The position numbers and the translations under genes are program-made. A DNA stretch of 64,000 nt from Paragorgia papillata (taxonomy: Eukaryota > Cnidaria > Anthozoa > Scleralcyonacea > Coralliidae): the NCBI GenBank assembly GCA_035771165.1, contig JAWNZC010000445.1:1336001-1400000 (forward strand), given 5' to 3'. Each line of letters opens with the position of its first letter. The stretch's first letter is position 1. The notes under the pieces were generated by a model. The model was not told the DNA's origin, did not search any database, and saw only the letters and a program-made list of their open reading frames with translations. Positions 34,930 through 46,132 of the stretch are shown piece by piece.

Positions 34930-36055
34930 CGACAAAAAGGAATTGAAGGAAAAAATATCCGCCGACAAAAGCAAATTCGACGGTCAGGAAAGTACAGGTT
35001 TTTCTTATTGTTTTTTTTGCTTTATTTAGCTATCAAACACTGTCAACTGACCAAGAGTTAATGAGATTTAATTTTGTTAAATTGTAGAAACCGAAAAAGT
35101 ATAAACCCAAGAGTCTCTGGGTAGACTAAAGTGTATTTTCGTTAATTATTCCAGCCGAAAGTTGACAAAGTTCAACCGCATAATTGCTTCTTTCAACAAT
35201 TCCTTCATTTTAAAAGTCTTCAATGTCCTTCAAAATCTTCGGAAATAGCCATTGCTGTTAATAACAATGGTAGTTAATTATGCAAATTTATTCCGTGCCA
35301 AGTTTTGCCAATTTTTTTACAGGATCTTGCAGGCCCTAATTAAGTTCGGCGTGTGTGACCTGTCCATGATGCAACGAGGGCCTGTGGAGGAGGCAGATAC
35401 ATAGCTCGGAAAAAGGACTGGGCACGAGGCAACGTCTGTCGTCAAGAATAGTGCAAATGTACAACGCGCAAGAATAGTGCAAATGTAAAACGAGGCAACG
35501 TTTGTCGTCAAGAATAGTGCAAATGTACAATGCGCTAAAGCGCAATGTACAACGACAAGATTTACTCGTGAAAATGAAATTCAAGGCTTGCCTTCTGAGT
35601 TCTGCCAATAGTATTTTTAGCGACAGGTTTTTTGGTTTATTTTATAGCTATCGAAGACTGTCAACTGACCAAGAGTTAATGAGATTTAATTTTGTACGCT
35701 ATCGGTGTAGCGTAATTCAAGTTTCAGTTGTTGTACAAACCGAAAAAGTATAAACCAAAGAGTCTCTGGGTAGACTAAAGTGTATTTTCGTTGATTATTC
35801 CGGCCGAGAGTTGACAAAGTTCAACCGTAATTGCTTTCTTCGACAATTCCTTCATTTTAAAACTAGGATTCGTATGTCATAAGTTTCAATGGCCTTCAAA
35901 ATCTTCGGATATAGCCATGGTGATTAACAATGGTTAGTTAATTATGCCATTTTATTCCGTTCCAAGTCCTGCCAAATTTTTTACAGGATCTTGCAGGCCC
36001 TAAATTCGGCGTGTGTGACCTGTCCATGATGCAACGAGGGCCTGCGGAGGAGGCA
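34930..36055 (+). repeat. two more copies of the palindrome arm, direct orientation
   Basis: Copy three (about 34930-35395) and copy four (about 35600-36055) repeat the right arm of the palindrome in the same orientation and order, ending with gtgtgacctgtccatgatgc, then aggaggcag. Copy three lacks the stretch between ttgttaaattgtag and aaccgaaaaag. Between them (35396-35600) a 55-bp direct duplication of cgtcaagaatagtgcaaatg is present. A diverged fifth copy is at about 38270-38640. Confidence 0.85.
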
Positions 36056-36279
36056 GCCCCAACTCCAACAACCCCCAGCAACCCTAAATCTAACCACAAC
36101 CCGACTGCAACACCCCTACTGTTTGTTTTTTTGTTATATGCTTTTTAGTTTAACATCCCTCATGTAGGACAGAGAAGTCCCCTAGGCTTCAGGATAATCC
36201 TGAATTCTAGACACTTCAGGATAATCCTCAATCTCGTTCCCAGAACCCGCGATGCTTGGATAATCCTGAGGTGCCAGAT

Positions 36280-37930
36280 CAGACCGCGCGTTGAAGAGTG
36301 GAACTAATACGTACTTCAGCCCTACATGCCCGCAACACCACTGCCAAACGTTTTGCGCCTGCGCGACATCCGAGCTCTTCAAAAAAGAGCGGGAAAACAC
36401 TGAACTATTTGGACTGTTCCGGGAGTCCACACAAAAGTTAAAATTATAAGCATACTACGAAAAAGATAAGGTAGGTAATTTGTGCATGGCTTCTTTGTCA
36501 ATATTGTAATCGATATATATTTTTCCCAACCCTGCGTGAAACAATATGGCACCTCAACTAAAAATTTTTATCAAAATCTTTGTTAAATATTTATGGTTTT
36601 TGACCACAAATGCAGGTGATAACCTGCAAAGTGCAAAACATTGTTTTCGACGTGCCTCCAAGTTGCATTTCTGTTAGTTTTCAATATATAACATCACGCT
36701 ACACGTACAGTTTATACAGAACTCTGGCTCTACATTCTGTCTGACTATACATGGACGATTCACTGCTCGTGTTAAAGGCTTTCTGGGCTATTTTTACTGT
36801 GCAGCATTTCTAAATGGTAGGTCAGAATTAATTAATTTACGTTTCAAGTTTGTTAAAAATAACAGAAAGTTTGAAACTCATGAGAATAGACGAAATTGAG
36901 CAATTTAAAAATTAAAAAACAGGCGGCTGGCCTCAATTGTACATACATCTGCAGTGCGGGTCTATATCATTAAAGTCAGTTGGAATACAAAATATTGCAA
37001 TTGGAAGCCAGTTCTCTCTGCGATTATATAGAATACGGTTCTATATGTGCTAGTTCAGACAGATCTTCTCCCGCGGTACACAAGAAACGGTTTGTTTGCA
37101 TGATGCATCGAGCTGGCGAGCTCAAAACACCAATTTATATACTCATCCAGCCCGGCATACACTGAAACAAGTTTTCGATACAAATTTCCGAAACACATTT
37201 TCGAAAAAGTTTCCGAAACTTGTTTCAAAAAATAGAACAGTGTTCTAATCAGGGAAACTTGGTTTCTGAAACAAAGCTTCGGAGACCTGTTTCAGTCATT
37301 CTGAAACAAGTCTCTGAAACTGTAATCATGATATAGACTTTTTTATTGGCAACTTCGTCTCCGACACAAAAGTCTTGGGGACCTCATAATGTATTATTAG
37401 CAAGCCTATACAGTATACCGTCCACGCGTAAACGACAAAAACGGAAATTTTTGAAAACACTATTCACTGTGGATGGCAAAAACGATTTAAACTGAACAAG
37501 AAAAAAGTGATTACGTTTTTTTATTTAAAACGAAAAGGTATATGCGTGCGAACAGGGTTTCAAATAGATTAACTACGTTAGTTTTATTCACATATTTGTT
37601 TAACATAATTATAGATGTGCTTAACATAACGTTTTTACTTCTATACGCGAAAGAGCATGATAATTAATGAGTTGTACAAACAAGAGACGAGTTGCTACCT
37701 GCAACATGTGCATGATTACTGACTATTATTAGCAGTTTAGTATATTTTTGGAATGTAAATTATAATAATTACAAATGAAATGTGACATTTTGTGCCAGAA
37801 CAAAAGTTATCCGGCATAGTGTGAACAAAGCCTTAAAGTGTATATGGTATGAAAATTACGTTTGTCCTATCGGAAAGAACACTTAAAATGATAGAGTAAG
37901 ATCTTTTGCAGTTTTCAGGTCATTTCCTGT
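36280..37930 (+). repeat. dispersed repeat family, long copy A
   Basis: Starts with accgcgcgttgaagagtgga and cccgcaacaccactgccaaa, through gacatccgagctcttcaaaa and taaggtaggtaatttgtgca. It continues with cgatatatatttttcccaac, atggcacctcaact, aaatgcaggtgataacctgc, aatatcacgctacacgt-type sequence and ggcaacttcgtctccgacac, to aagatcttttgcagtttt. Copy B (39010-39250 plus 40055-41620) has the same order. Copy A's reading frame is broken by a 6-bp insertion and other changes relative to copy B. Confidence 0.85.
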
Positions 37931-39000
37931 TTTAGTACATTGCCGCATTACGGTGTGCTCTAAGTTATTTTAATAACACTGTCACTGTTTTTGACTTAAT
38001 ATAAATTAATTCTGATTTTTCTCCTGGTTCATATGATTTAGTGGATTTACTCACTAAAGTATTGGGTTATTAATTCTTTGTTGGCAAATTCTTGCAAACA
38101 CCGTAGTTACTAGTTAAATTATATGCATTAGGAAACTGGAAAGATCTCCAATTCAATAGTGTGCACATGCATAGTCCTAAACGTAAACGCATCTACGCGT
38201 TGCGTACCTAATTTTTAGAAATGATAACGAAGAAGCTAGTACGTATTGGGCTTATCGGCCTTGTACCTGAACTATTTCTACCCACGAAAATGGATTGAAC
38301 GACGAAATATCTACTGAACAAAAGCAAAATTCGAGTCCGAAACTCGTACGGAAAATGCAGGTTTTTCTTATTTTTCTTTGTTATCTCAAACGTTTGAAGG
38401 TTGTCATGCCAAGAATTAAGGCTAAATTATAGCTTCAACTCATGAAGTTTCAGTTGTGACATTTTTCGATACGAAGAGTATCCCCAGAGCTGTAATATTA
38501 ACACCCAGCTGTAAGCGCATTTTGTTTTATCAGTTTTTATCTTCCGCGCGCACTTTGCAAAGAATGAAGTCTGGCGGTAAAGTGCATTTTGTTGGGTTTT
38601 TCGGGTCTTTTCCTACTGAAAATTGAGAAATTTAAAACCCAACTGTTTTTATGAACAAACTCTTCATTTTACACCTGGGATTCATATGAATTTTCTTTAT
38701 ATTTGTCCAAACCATGGCAACTTTCATTTAAGAGCTTATATTTTTACTGTTTTTCTTATTTTTACTCGTCATGTAAGTGTTCATCACTCTACAGTATATT
38801 GGAATTTGATCTAAGCCTGAAAGTGGTTAACAAGTTCAGTTTTTCTTTGATTTCAAGCTGTTTTTGCAACCCATTTCACCAAATTCAGCTTTACTTTTTC
38901 TCGGCTATAAAGTAAAAGGGAACTGGGGGTGACGTGCATGGCAGTCCCCCATGTCCGCCATTTTTGTCTTCAAAACGTGCAAGCCAGTTATCGTTCCAGT
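37931..39000. other. spacer with diverged palindrome-arm copy
   Basis: From about 38270 to 38640 the words gaacaaaagcaaaattcga, gcaggtttttcttattt and gtttcagttgtgacattttt follow the arm order of the 34-kb palindrome, diverged. The rest is AT-rich with no gene. Confidence 0.5.
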
Positions 39001-39063
39001 CTCCTTAGACTTAATCAGACCGCGCAGAAGACTGGAACTATACGTACTTCAGACCTGCATGCC

Positions 39064-39848
39064 CGCAACACCGCTGACAAACGTTTTGCGCCTGCGCGAC
39101 ACATCCGAGCTCGTACCTCAAAAAAGAGCGGGAAAACACTGAAATATTTGGACTGTTCCGAGAGTCCACACAAAAGTTAAAATTATAAGCATACCACGGA
39201 AAAGATAAGGTAGGTAATTTGTGCATGGCTTCTTTGTCAATATTGTAACATATTCTGAAATGACCCCTTCGTAATTTTCATTACCCTTTTTTTAAAACAC
39301 AAATGAATAGTCGAGTCTTACTTAGTCTTTACTGTCTGTTTGTTGTTACCACGGCTAGTTCCCACTTCTCTTGCAATGTTTACCCAATGTTTAGTAAATT
39401 CACGCATGCGCAAACGTTTGGCAGCGGTGTTCATGCCGCACATTGTCCGCCACAAAGATATCACTCCGGTTATATATAGAGCAACACCGCTGCCAAACGT
39501 TTGTGCATGCGTGAATTCGCTAGAGTAAACATTGCAAGAGAAGTGGGAACTAGCCGTGGCGACAACAACCACGGACAGTGAAAACTAAGTAAGACTCGAC
39601 TATTCATTTGTGTTTTAAAAAAAGGGTAAAGAAAATTACGAAGGGGTCATTTCGGAATACTGATGTTACAATATTGACAAAGAAGCCATGCACAAATTAC
39701 CTACCTTATCTTTTTGGTAGCCTATGCTTATATTTTTAACTTTTGTGTCGGACTCTCGGACCAGTCCAAATATTTCAGTGTTTTCCCGCTCTTTTTTTGA
39801 GAACGAGCTCGGACGTCGCGCATCCGCAAAACGTTTGGCAGCGGTGTT
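39064..39848. repeat. 785-bp palindrome, arms about 370 bp
   Basis: The left arm (39064-39430) and right arm (39480-39848) mirror each other: ccgctgacaaacgttttgcg / cgcaaaacgtttggcagcgg at the ends, then gagcgggaaaacactgaaat, aaggtaggtaatttgtgcat, ttctttgtcaatattgtaac, gaccccttcgtaatttt, aatagtcgagtcttacttag, gttcccacttctcttgcaat, meeting at a centre containing cacaaagatatcactccggt. The outer half of each arm is the start of the dispersed family, so the palindrome is an inverted duplication of that family's end, interrupting copy B. Confidence 0.9.
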
Positions 39849-40054
39849 ATATAGAACTAACTGGACCAAACTCGTTCCCAGGGCCTTTTTGAAATTGTGC
39901 GGGCGGGAAAAGGCAACCTGATTCCCAGGCTTCTCTTTTTTAACGTCGAGTGGCAGACCGAAATTGTGAGAGACCTTGAGAGACCTATATAGAGATCAGT
40001 GGCTGTAACCTTGTTAGCTCGGCACGCCCACCTTTTAAAGTAACTTTAATAAAA

Positions 40055-41620
40055 AAATAATCGATATATATTTTTCCCAACTCTACGTGAAACAATATGG
40101 CACCTCAACTTTTTATCAAAAGCTTTGTTAAATATTTATGGTTTTTGACCACAAATGCAGGTGATAACCTGCAAAACATTGTTTTAGACCTGTCTCCAAG
40201 TTGCATTTCTGTTAGTTTTCAAGATATAACATCACGCTACACGTACAGTTTATACATAACTCTGGCTCTACATTCTGTCTGACTACATGGACGATTCACT
40301 GCTCGTGTTAAAGGCTTTCTGGGCTATTTTTACCTGTGCAGCGTTTCTAAATGGTACGTTGAGATTAAGTAATTTATGATTCAAGTTTGTTAAAAATAGC
40401 AGAAAGTTTGAAACTCATGAGAATAGACGAAGTTGAGCAATTTAAAAATTAAAAAACAGGTACATCTGCAGTGCGGGTCTATATCATTAAAGTCAGTTGG
40501 AATACAAAATATTGCAATTGGAAGCCAGTTCTCTCTGCGATTATATAGAATACGGTTCTATGTCCTAGTTCAGACAAAATAGATCTTCTACCCGCGGCAC
40601 ACAAGAAACGGTTTGTTTGCATGCATCGAGCTGGCGAGCTCAGAACACCAATTTATATACTCATCCAGCCCGGCATACACTGAAACAAGTTTCCTCAACA
40701 AGTTTCCGAAATACATTTTCGAAAAAGTTTCCGAAACTTTGTTTCAAAAAACACTGTTCTATTTTTTTAAACAAAGTTTCGGAAACTTTTCAACATACCG
40801 GCTGGAGACTTTTGTTTCTGAAACCGTGTTTTGGTAACTTGTTTCGGAAATTTTCTCTAGTGTATGCCCGGCATTAGCTTAAGTTTGGCGGAGCGTTGCA
40901 AGCAACAATATCTTGATTTATATACTTCTTTCCGTCAACGAATCAGTATCGTATATTTCTTTTTGATTAGTACCCTCCGTTTTCAGTCATTCTAAAATTG
41001 GTCTCTGAAACTGTAATCATGATATAGACTTTTTTATTGGCAACTTCGTCTCCGACACAAAAGTCTTGGGGACCTCATAATGTATTATCAGCAAGCCTAT
41101 ACAGTATACCGTCCACGCGCAAACCAAAAAAACGGAAATTTTTGAAAACACTATTCATGCAGCTGTGGATGGCAAAAATGATTTAAACTAAACAGGAAAA
41201 AAGTAATTACATTTTTTTAAAACGAAAAGGTATATGCATGCGTGCGAACAGGGTTTCAAATAGATTAACTACATAAGTTGTATTCACATATTGGTTTAAC
41301 ATAACATTCTTACTTCTCAGTATAGACTATACTCGAAAGAGCATGATAATTAATGAGTTATACAAACCAGAGACGAGTTACTACCCATGCAATATGTGAT
41401 TACTGACTATTATTAGAATTTTAGTATATTTTTGGAATGTAAATTCTAATAATTAAATGTCAATAACCAGCTTACAAAAGAAATGTGACATTTTGTGCCA
41501 GAACAAAAGTCATCCGGCATAGTGTGAACAAAGCCTTAAAGTCGGTATATGGCATGAAAATTACGTTTGTCCTATCGGAAAGAACACTTAAAATGACAGA
41601 GTAAGATCTTTTGCAGTTTT
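40055..41620 (+). repeat. dispersed repeat family, long copy B (main part)
   Basis: Same order and orientation as copy A from cgatatatatttttcccaa onward. It keeps a 61-codon frame from a true ATG at 40097 (MAPQLFIKSF, LTTNAGDNLQNIV, SFQDITSRYTY) and, one step downstream, LLVLKAFWAIFTC (about 40295-40340) followed by GTACGT, a possible splice donor. The matching minus-strand copy at 4061-4357 preserves both pieces in one frame. Not a recognised protein. A palindrome (39064-39848) separates it from the family's start. Confidence 0.8.
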
Positions 41621-42050
41621 TTGGGGGTTTTCTTTTGCTGCGTTTTTGATATATTTGTTTGTTTCATGATATGTAAATATCGCATGTTGTGACGTATACA
41701 TGTGCAAAATGACAAATATTAGAGACATTTAGTTTGACGTTTGTTCCTTTTACGGTTGACGTTAACCGCTACCCGACGTTTGAGGTGACACGTTCGCGGT
41801 TTCAGGTACACGTTTTCGACGGCAAAAGGTAATTCTCTGTTTGGCGTTTGCATTATCTCACGTATAAATGCTTTTGGTATACAATTTAAGTATTTCTCTT
41901 TGCTTTGCTATGAATTTTAAGAGCAAGAAGCGAAGATTTTTGCCTTCTTCGTTGTTTAAAGAACGAACACTGTATATGACAAGAAAATCAACATGGCGGA
42001 TTGAACATATGCCTGAGTGATTGCTCTAATTTATAGAAAATATATTTGTG
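41621..42050. other. gene-free region
   Basis: AT-rich spacer with a few repeated acgtttgaggtgacacgtt words. No gene seen. Confidence 0.4.
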
Positions 42051-42052
42051 CA

Positions 42053-42318
42053 GTGGCGGATCCAGGGGGGTTATGGGGGTTGCAACCTCCCCCTAGCCTA
42101 TTATATATGGTATATTATATTATATATAATATATAAATTGTGTTTAGTGTATAATATAGCGTATAAATATCACTATTTCTGATCCTAACATTGTCCCCAA
42201 AATGCAGGAAATAGCATTTCAGGGTATCAGAAATCAAAAAATTTCCGGAGGGGCATACCCCCGGACCCCCCTAGAGGTGTCAACGCCCTCTTTAAAAAAA
42301 TCTTGGTTCCGCCCCTGT
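42053..42318. mobile_element. MITE with CAGTGGCGGATCCAGG end (copy 2)
   Basis: Same family as 11891-12169: identical first 20 bases apart from length of the G run, the internal gtgtttagtgtataatatag and atagcatttcagggtatcag, then catacccccggacccccc. The right end has drifted (cttggttccgcccctg). Confidence 0.8.
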
Positions 42319-42546
42319 TGTGTCTTCTTGTATGTCAATAAGATAGCTATTTATTAGCTTTGGACTAATTCTTCTATTTCTTATTGGCATATATAGTATT
42401 TTTTCTGCAGTAGTTTACAATAAATGTAAACTTTACATTAATCACGGAGGTTTCAAACTAAATGTACAAATTGTCCCAACTTCTAACACCAAACGGCAAA
42501 CCCGCGCAAACTGGAGTTAGTTTGAGGTAAACGTGGAACTAAGACC

Positions 42547-42853
42547 CCGTTTACACGATGCCGGTACAATTTGAAAATGGAACAAAATCAGAATTGAGAA
42601 GACTTTGTGAATACTGCTGACCCGAATACGGTGGTCGTATATATCGTGATTACCGTCATCAAACTGTTACGGCACGGGCGTTTACACGATACCGGTTAGT
42701 GTTCCGTTTTCATTTCATGCCGTTAAGGAACCCGTCTTCATTTTGTGCCGTTTTCATGTCAATTTTATGCCGGTATCGTGTAAACGCAAGGCCTAAACGG
42801 CATGATTTTGTTCCGTTTAGAAATTGTACCGGCATCGTGTAAACGGAGTTTAC
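42547..42853. mobile_element. MITE with CCCCGTTTACACGATGCCGG ends
   Basis: Ends gaccccgtttacacgatgcc and ggcatcgtgtaaacggagtt are inverted. The interior repeats the tacaccgtatcg idea (gtttacacgataccgg and ccggtatcgtgtaaac, 42690 and 42769), giving nested hairpins. It abuts a SINE-like A-box (42868-42880). End style matches the TTA-flanked elements at 58477 and 58866. Confidence 0.75.
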
Positions 42854-43048
42854 AGGTGAAAAGCACATGCGCTAACCACTGGTCAGTCACCAAGTAAATA
42901 TACCGTTTTATGGCTTTTTACCCATGCAGACAATACGTTACACGCAGACTGAATCTCCTAGTAGGTTCTTTAACATTTGAACTGTCAGGCAGCTTTATAT
43001 TACGGTGCCTTGATGACGAGCCAGAAGTTCACGGGCCTGACGATTTGT

Positions 43049-43230
43049 TAGGGGCGGACCATTAGAAAAAGTGATGGGGGGGAGGGGGGTGGGGGGGATC
43101 AAAAAAAGAAATTCGTGCAAGGAAATTTGAACAAAAAAAATTGTGCACAAAGAAAATTCTTTAATTGCATTTAATTGCACAAAATGACAAAAAAAAAATT
43201 CGTGTACCATCACTTTTCTAATGGCCCACA
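43049..43230. mobile_element. MITE with GGGGCGGACCATTAGAAAAAGTG ends
   Basis: ggaccattagaaaaagtgat and atcacttttctaatggccc are inverted ends. The middle has a G-rich run (43075-43098) and an inverted aaattgtgcaca / tgtgcac-like centre. The minus frame across it is an artefact. Confidence 0.75.
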
Positions 43231-43239
43231 GGTATAGCT

Positions 43240-44110
43240 CTATATTCTGGGTGTTTCATGAGGGAATCGTACGCGCCAGGCTGTGGAAACCTAAAATATT
43301 CAGTATTGAATGTAGACTTATAAGTTGGTAAATAAACCGTAAGCTAGCTACAGACATGCAAACAGGGCACCGCTCTTTAGCACGTTGTCTGGTTATCAAT
43401 AAAGTTCCTGCCCATTATATTATTGTCGTTGGTATAATAAACATTTCACAACACTGCACTTTGTCAAAAGTGTAAATTGGTTGTAAAACGGGTTTTTTAT
43501 ATTAAGCTAGTATATTATATATTTGCCATCTCCGTTTTTGTGTCGTTAGCAAGCTCAAAACAGACTAAACAAGGTTTTTCTACGGAGCAAACGGGAGCGA
43601 AGTTTACGAGAAGGTGCGTTTGTTTCCGGTGATAATAAATTTTGGTGTTAATAATATCAAATTCATATTCATAACTATTGAAAAAGCTATAATCAAATTC
43701 ATAGCTATGAAACAAGAAACGCTGGATCTTTCCAAATTCCTTTATGTCGAACAAATATCTGTCAGTTTTCAATAAGAACCAAGGCCCAAAACTTTCTTTA
43801 ACTCACTTGCTGTTGAAATTATTGACTCTGTTTCGCTAAAACTATTTACGTCCAAACTAAACGTATTACTAAATAAATGAAAATCTCAGTAAAAGTTTAT
43901 ATTCATAAATTATTACTGAAATTACAATTACTGTGATATATTCAATGATTGTCGCCATATTATGCTTATATACTTCAATTTAATTTAGATTTTTAGGAGG
44001 AAGACTAAAAGTTTTATAAGCCTTTTATAGTTTTATGGTTTCATTTTAGCCTTCCTCGCCACCTTCTTTCATTCTATTTATTTATTTTAAGTTTTGCTTG
44101 TAAACGTGTG
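43240..44110. other. gene-free AT-rich region
   Basis: The 85-codon minus frame at 43515-43772 (starts MKTDRYLFDIKEFGKIQRF with a possible ATG) shows no family I recognise and no splice context. Low confidence as a gene. Confidence 0.35.
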
Positions 44111-44119
44111 GTAAGTTCA

Positions 44120-44190
44120 ATAAATTCAATTCAATTCAATTCAATTCAATTCAAGTCAATTCAAATTCAAAATTAAATTCAATAATTTTT
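44120..44190. repeat. (TTCAA)n microsatellite
   Basis: Tandem attcaattcaattcaattc run, decaying to ttcaaattcaaaattaaatt. Confidence 0.9.
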
Positions 44191-44509
44191 GGGGGGTTTT
44201 TAAAAAATAATTCAACAAAAAATTCACACCTCGTTCAGTCTAGGACTACCCTGGACGAAACATGAGAAACTGATTTTTTATCATATGAGGGGGTGGGGGG
44301 TGGGGGTGGGCTGGGACTCGATATCCGAAATGCTGAGAGTTACCTGCATGGTTACCTGACAAAACGAGTAGACATGTTTAATCCGTTATGCGCATCTTGC
44401 TTGCGCATAGCAAATCTGTTACCCGAGGGAGGGGAGGGAAAAGGTTTCGTCGAACAAAGCTAGCTATTAAATCAATATGGAAGCTCAGGAGGCTCACATC
44501 AGCTTTTCT

Positions 44510-44975
44510 TTCTTATGTTTTAACTTTTTATTATTTACGTTTGAATTTCATTTTTAACTTTCAACTTCTAACTTTTTATTTTCAACTTTAACTTAATTTT
44601 TATTTTTAACTTTTAACTTTTTTTTTTGCGTTTCAACTTTTTATCTTTAACTTTTAACTTTTAAGTTCTTATTTTTGTTTAAACTTTTTATTCTTTACTT
44701 TTAACTTTCAACTTTTCATTTTTAACTTTCAACTTTTTATTTCTAACTTTCAACTTTTCATTTCTAATTTTCAACTTTTCATTTTTAACTTTCAACTTTT
44801 CATTTTTTACTTTCAACTTTTCATTTTTAATTTTCAACTTTTCATTTTTAACTTTCAACTTTTCATTTTTAACTTTCAACTTTTCATTTTTAACTTTCAA
44901 CTTTTTATTTTTGCGTTTCAACATTTCATTTTTAACTTTTAACGTTTCATTTTTAACTTTTTATATTTTTATAAA
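44510..44975. repeat. TTTTAACTTTCAACTTTTCA minisatellite
   Basis: About twenty copies of a roughly 21-24-bp unit aactttcaacttttcattttt, degenerate at the left. On the minus strand it reads as a KLKVKNEKLKVKNEK repeat, a coiled-coil mimic, with no gene context. Confidence 0.92.
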
Positions 44976-45325
44976 ACATAAAAAAGAAAGGTTGATGTTA
45001 GCCTTTGGGCTTCCATAAATCAAGCAAAAATGGCAGTTGCCACCAACGTTGTTGTTGCCCCACCGGATTCAGTGAGTGAAATGTTGTCGAAATTTTAACA
45101 TATCCCCGGTTTGGACTAAGAGAAAAGCTTTAATATGTATAAAGCTAGTTCTTGAATATTCAAGCAAAGCTATATAGCTTTGACACTGCTTTGTAGCAGT
45201 TTTGAAGCAGTGACCGGCAAAATCCGAGTTTCTTTTGTTGCACTTGGGTCTGGTTTTCTCATCATCGTCAAAGCGAATGCGAAAATTTTTATACTCATAA
45301 AAAAATTTAATACTAAGATGTTATT
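44976..45325. other. gene-free region
   Basis: No coding signal. Direct words aagctagttcttgaatattc only. Confidence 0.35.
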
Positions 45326-45329
45326 AACC

Positions 45330-45458
45330 GAGAACGATCGAGGTCTGTACGGGAAAATATCAGACCGACGTCTTGACAGTACGGACCGAGCCGCAGGCGA
45401 GGTTCGAATTCGTACAAAAAAGACCGAGGTCTGATATTTTCCCGTACAGACCGAGTAA
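45330..45458. mobile_element. hairpin element with GAGGTCTGTACGGGAAAATATCAG arms
   Basis: gaggtctgtacgggaaaata and tattttcccgtacagaccga are inverted, around a loop with cggaccgagccgcaggcgag. A relative with caaaaaatatcagacctcgg arms sits at 52017-52128 inside SUGP1. Confidence 0.75.
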
Positions 45459-45459
45459 A

Positions 45460-46130
45460 CAAGGTTAATAAAGCGTTTATTATATGGCTATTTCAAGCTT
45501 TTCGGTAATTATTGTATCAAACTTAGTGTGAAAACCCTAGAAATTCACGCGAGCAAAATCAACATCCGGGACAGCGGTCCGGATACGGAAAAAGACGGAC
45601 CGTGGTCCGGATACGCATTTTTACGGACCGTGCGTTGACCAATCAGAACTCAGGATATTACAAAGCCATATAATAATATATATATATATATATATATAAA
45701 TTGTATGTATTGGTCTATCTAATGACTGGGTGAAACAACAATACACCACAAGTGATTCTTAAGAATATCCATCCTCTCCATATTTTTTCCGCACAATATT
45801 TTTTGCCCGCCTCTATACGATTCTAGCAGAACTGAAGACGGATGATGGTGATCGGAATAAATTTATAGTCAAAATGGAAATACCTTCCCACTTCCGCTTC
45901 TGTAGCCACTACTGAAGCGTGCGGGAAGTCTAGGGATAAAAATCGCCAATACTTGATGTATATTCGTTTGTTGGTATCGATTTGGGATAAACATCTATTG
46001 TATTATGATTAAATGCCATTTAATGCTAAATTATAATATTTTTATACAGTTTTCAAGAACAAAAATTATCAGGCTTCGGTAGCAGCTACAGAAATACAGT
46101 CACTTCTTCTGTAGTTCGTTGCGTATTATA
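45460..46130. other. gene-free region with (TA)n and small hairpin
   Basis: Cagcggtccggatacgg / ccgtggtccggatacg words (45573-45615) and a (ta)n run at 45678-45699. No gene. Confidence 0.4.
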
Positions 46131-46132
46131 TA

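Noticed and set aside
44688..44924. KLKVKNEKLK coiled-coil-like minus frame
   Set aside because: Translation of the TTTTAACTTTCAAC minisatellite.
45180..45434. 84-codon plus frame ending in a DRRLDSTDRAAGEVRIR run
   Set aside because: Its second half is the loop and arm of a hairpin MITE.
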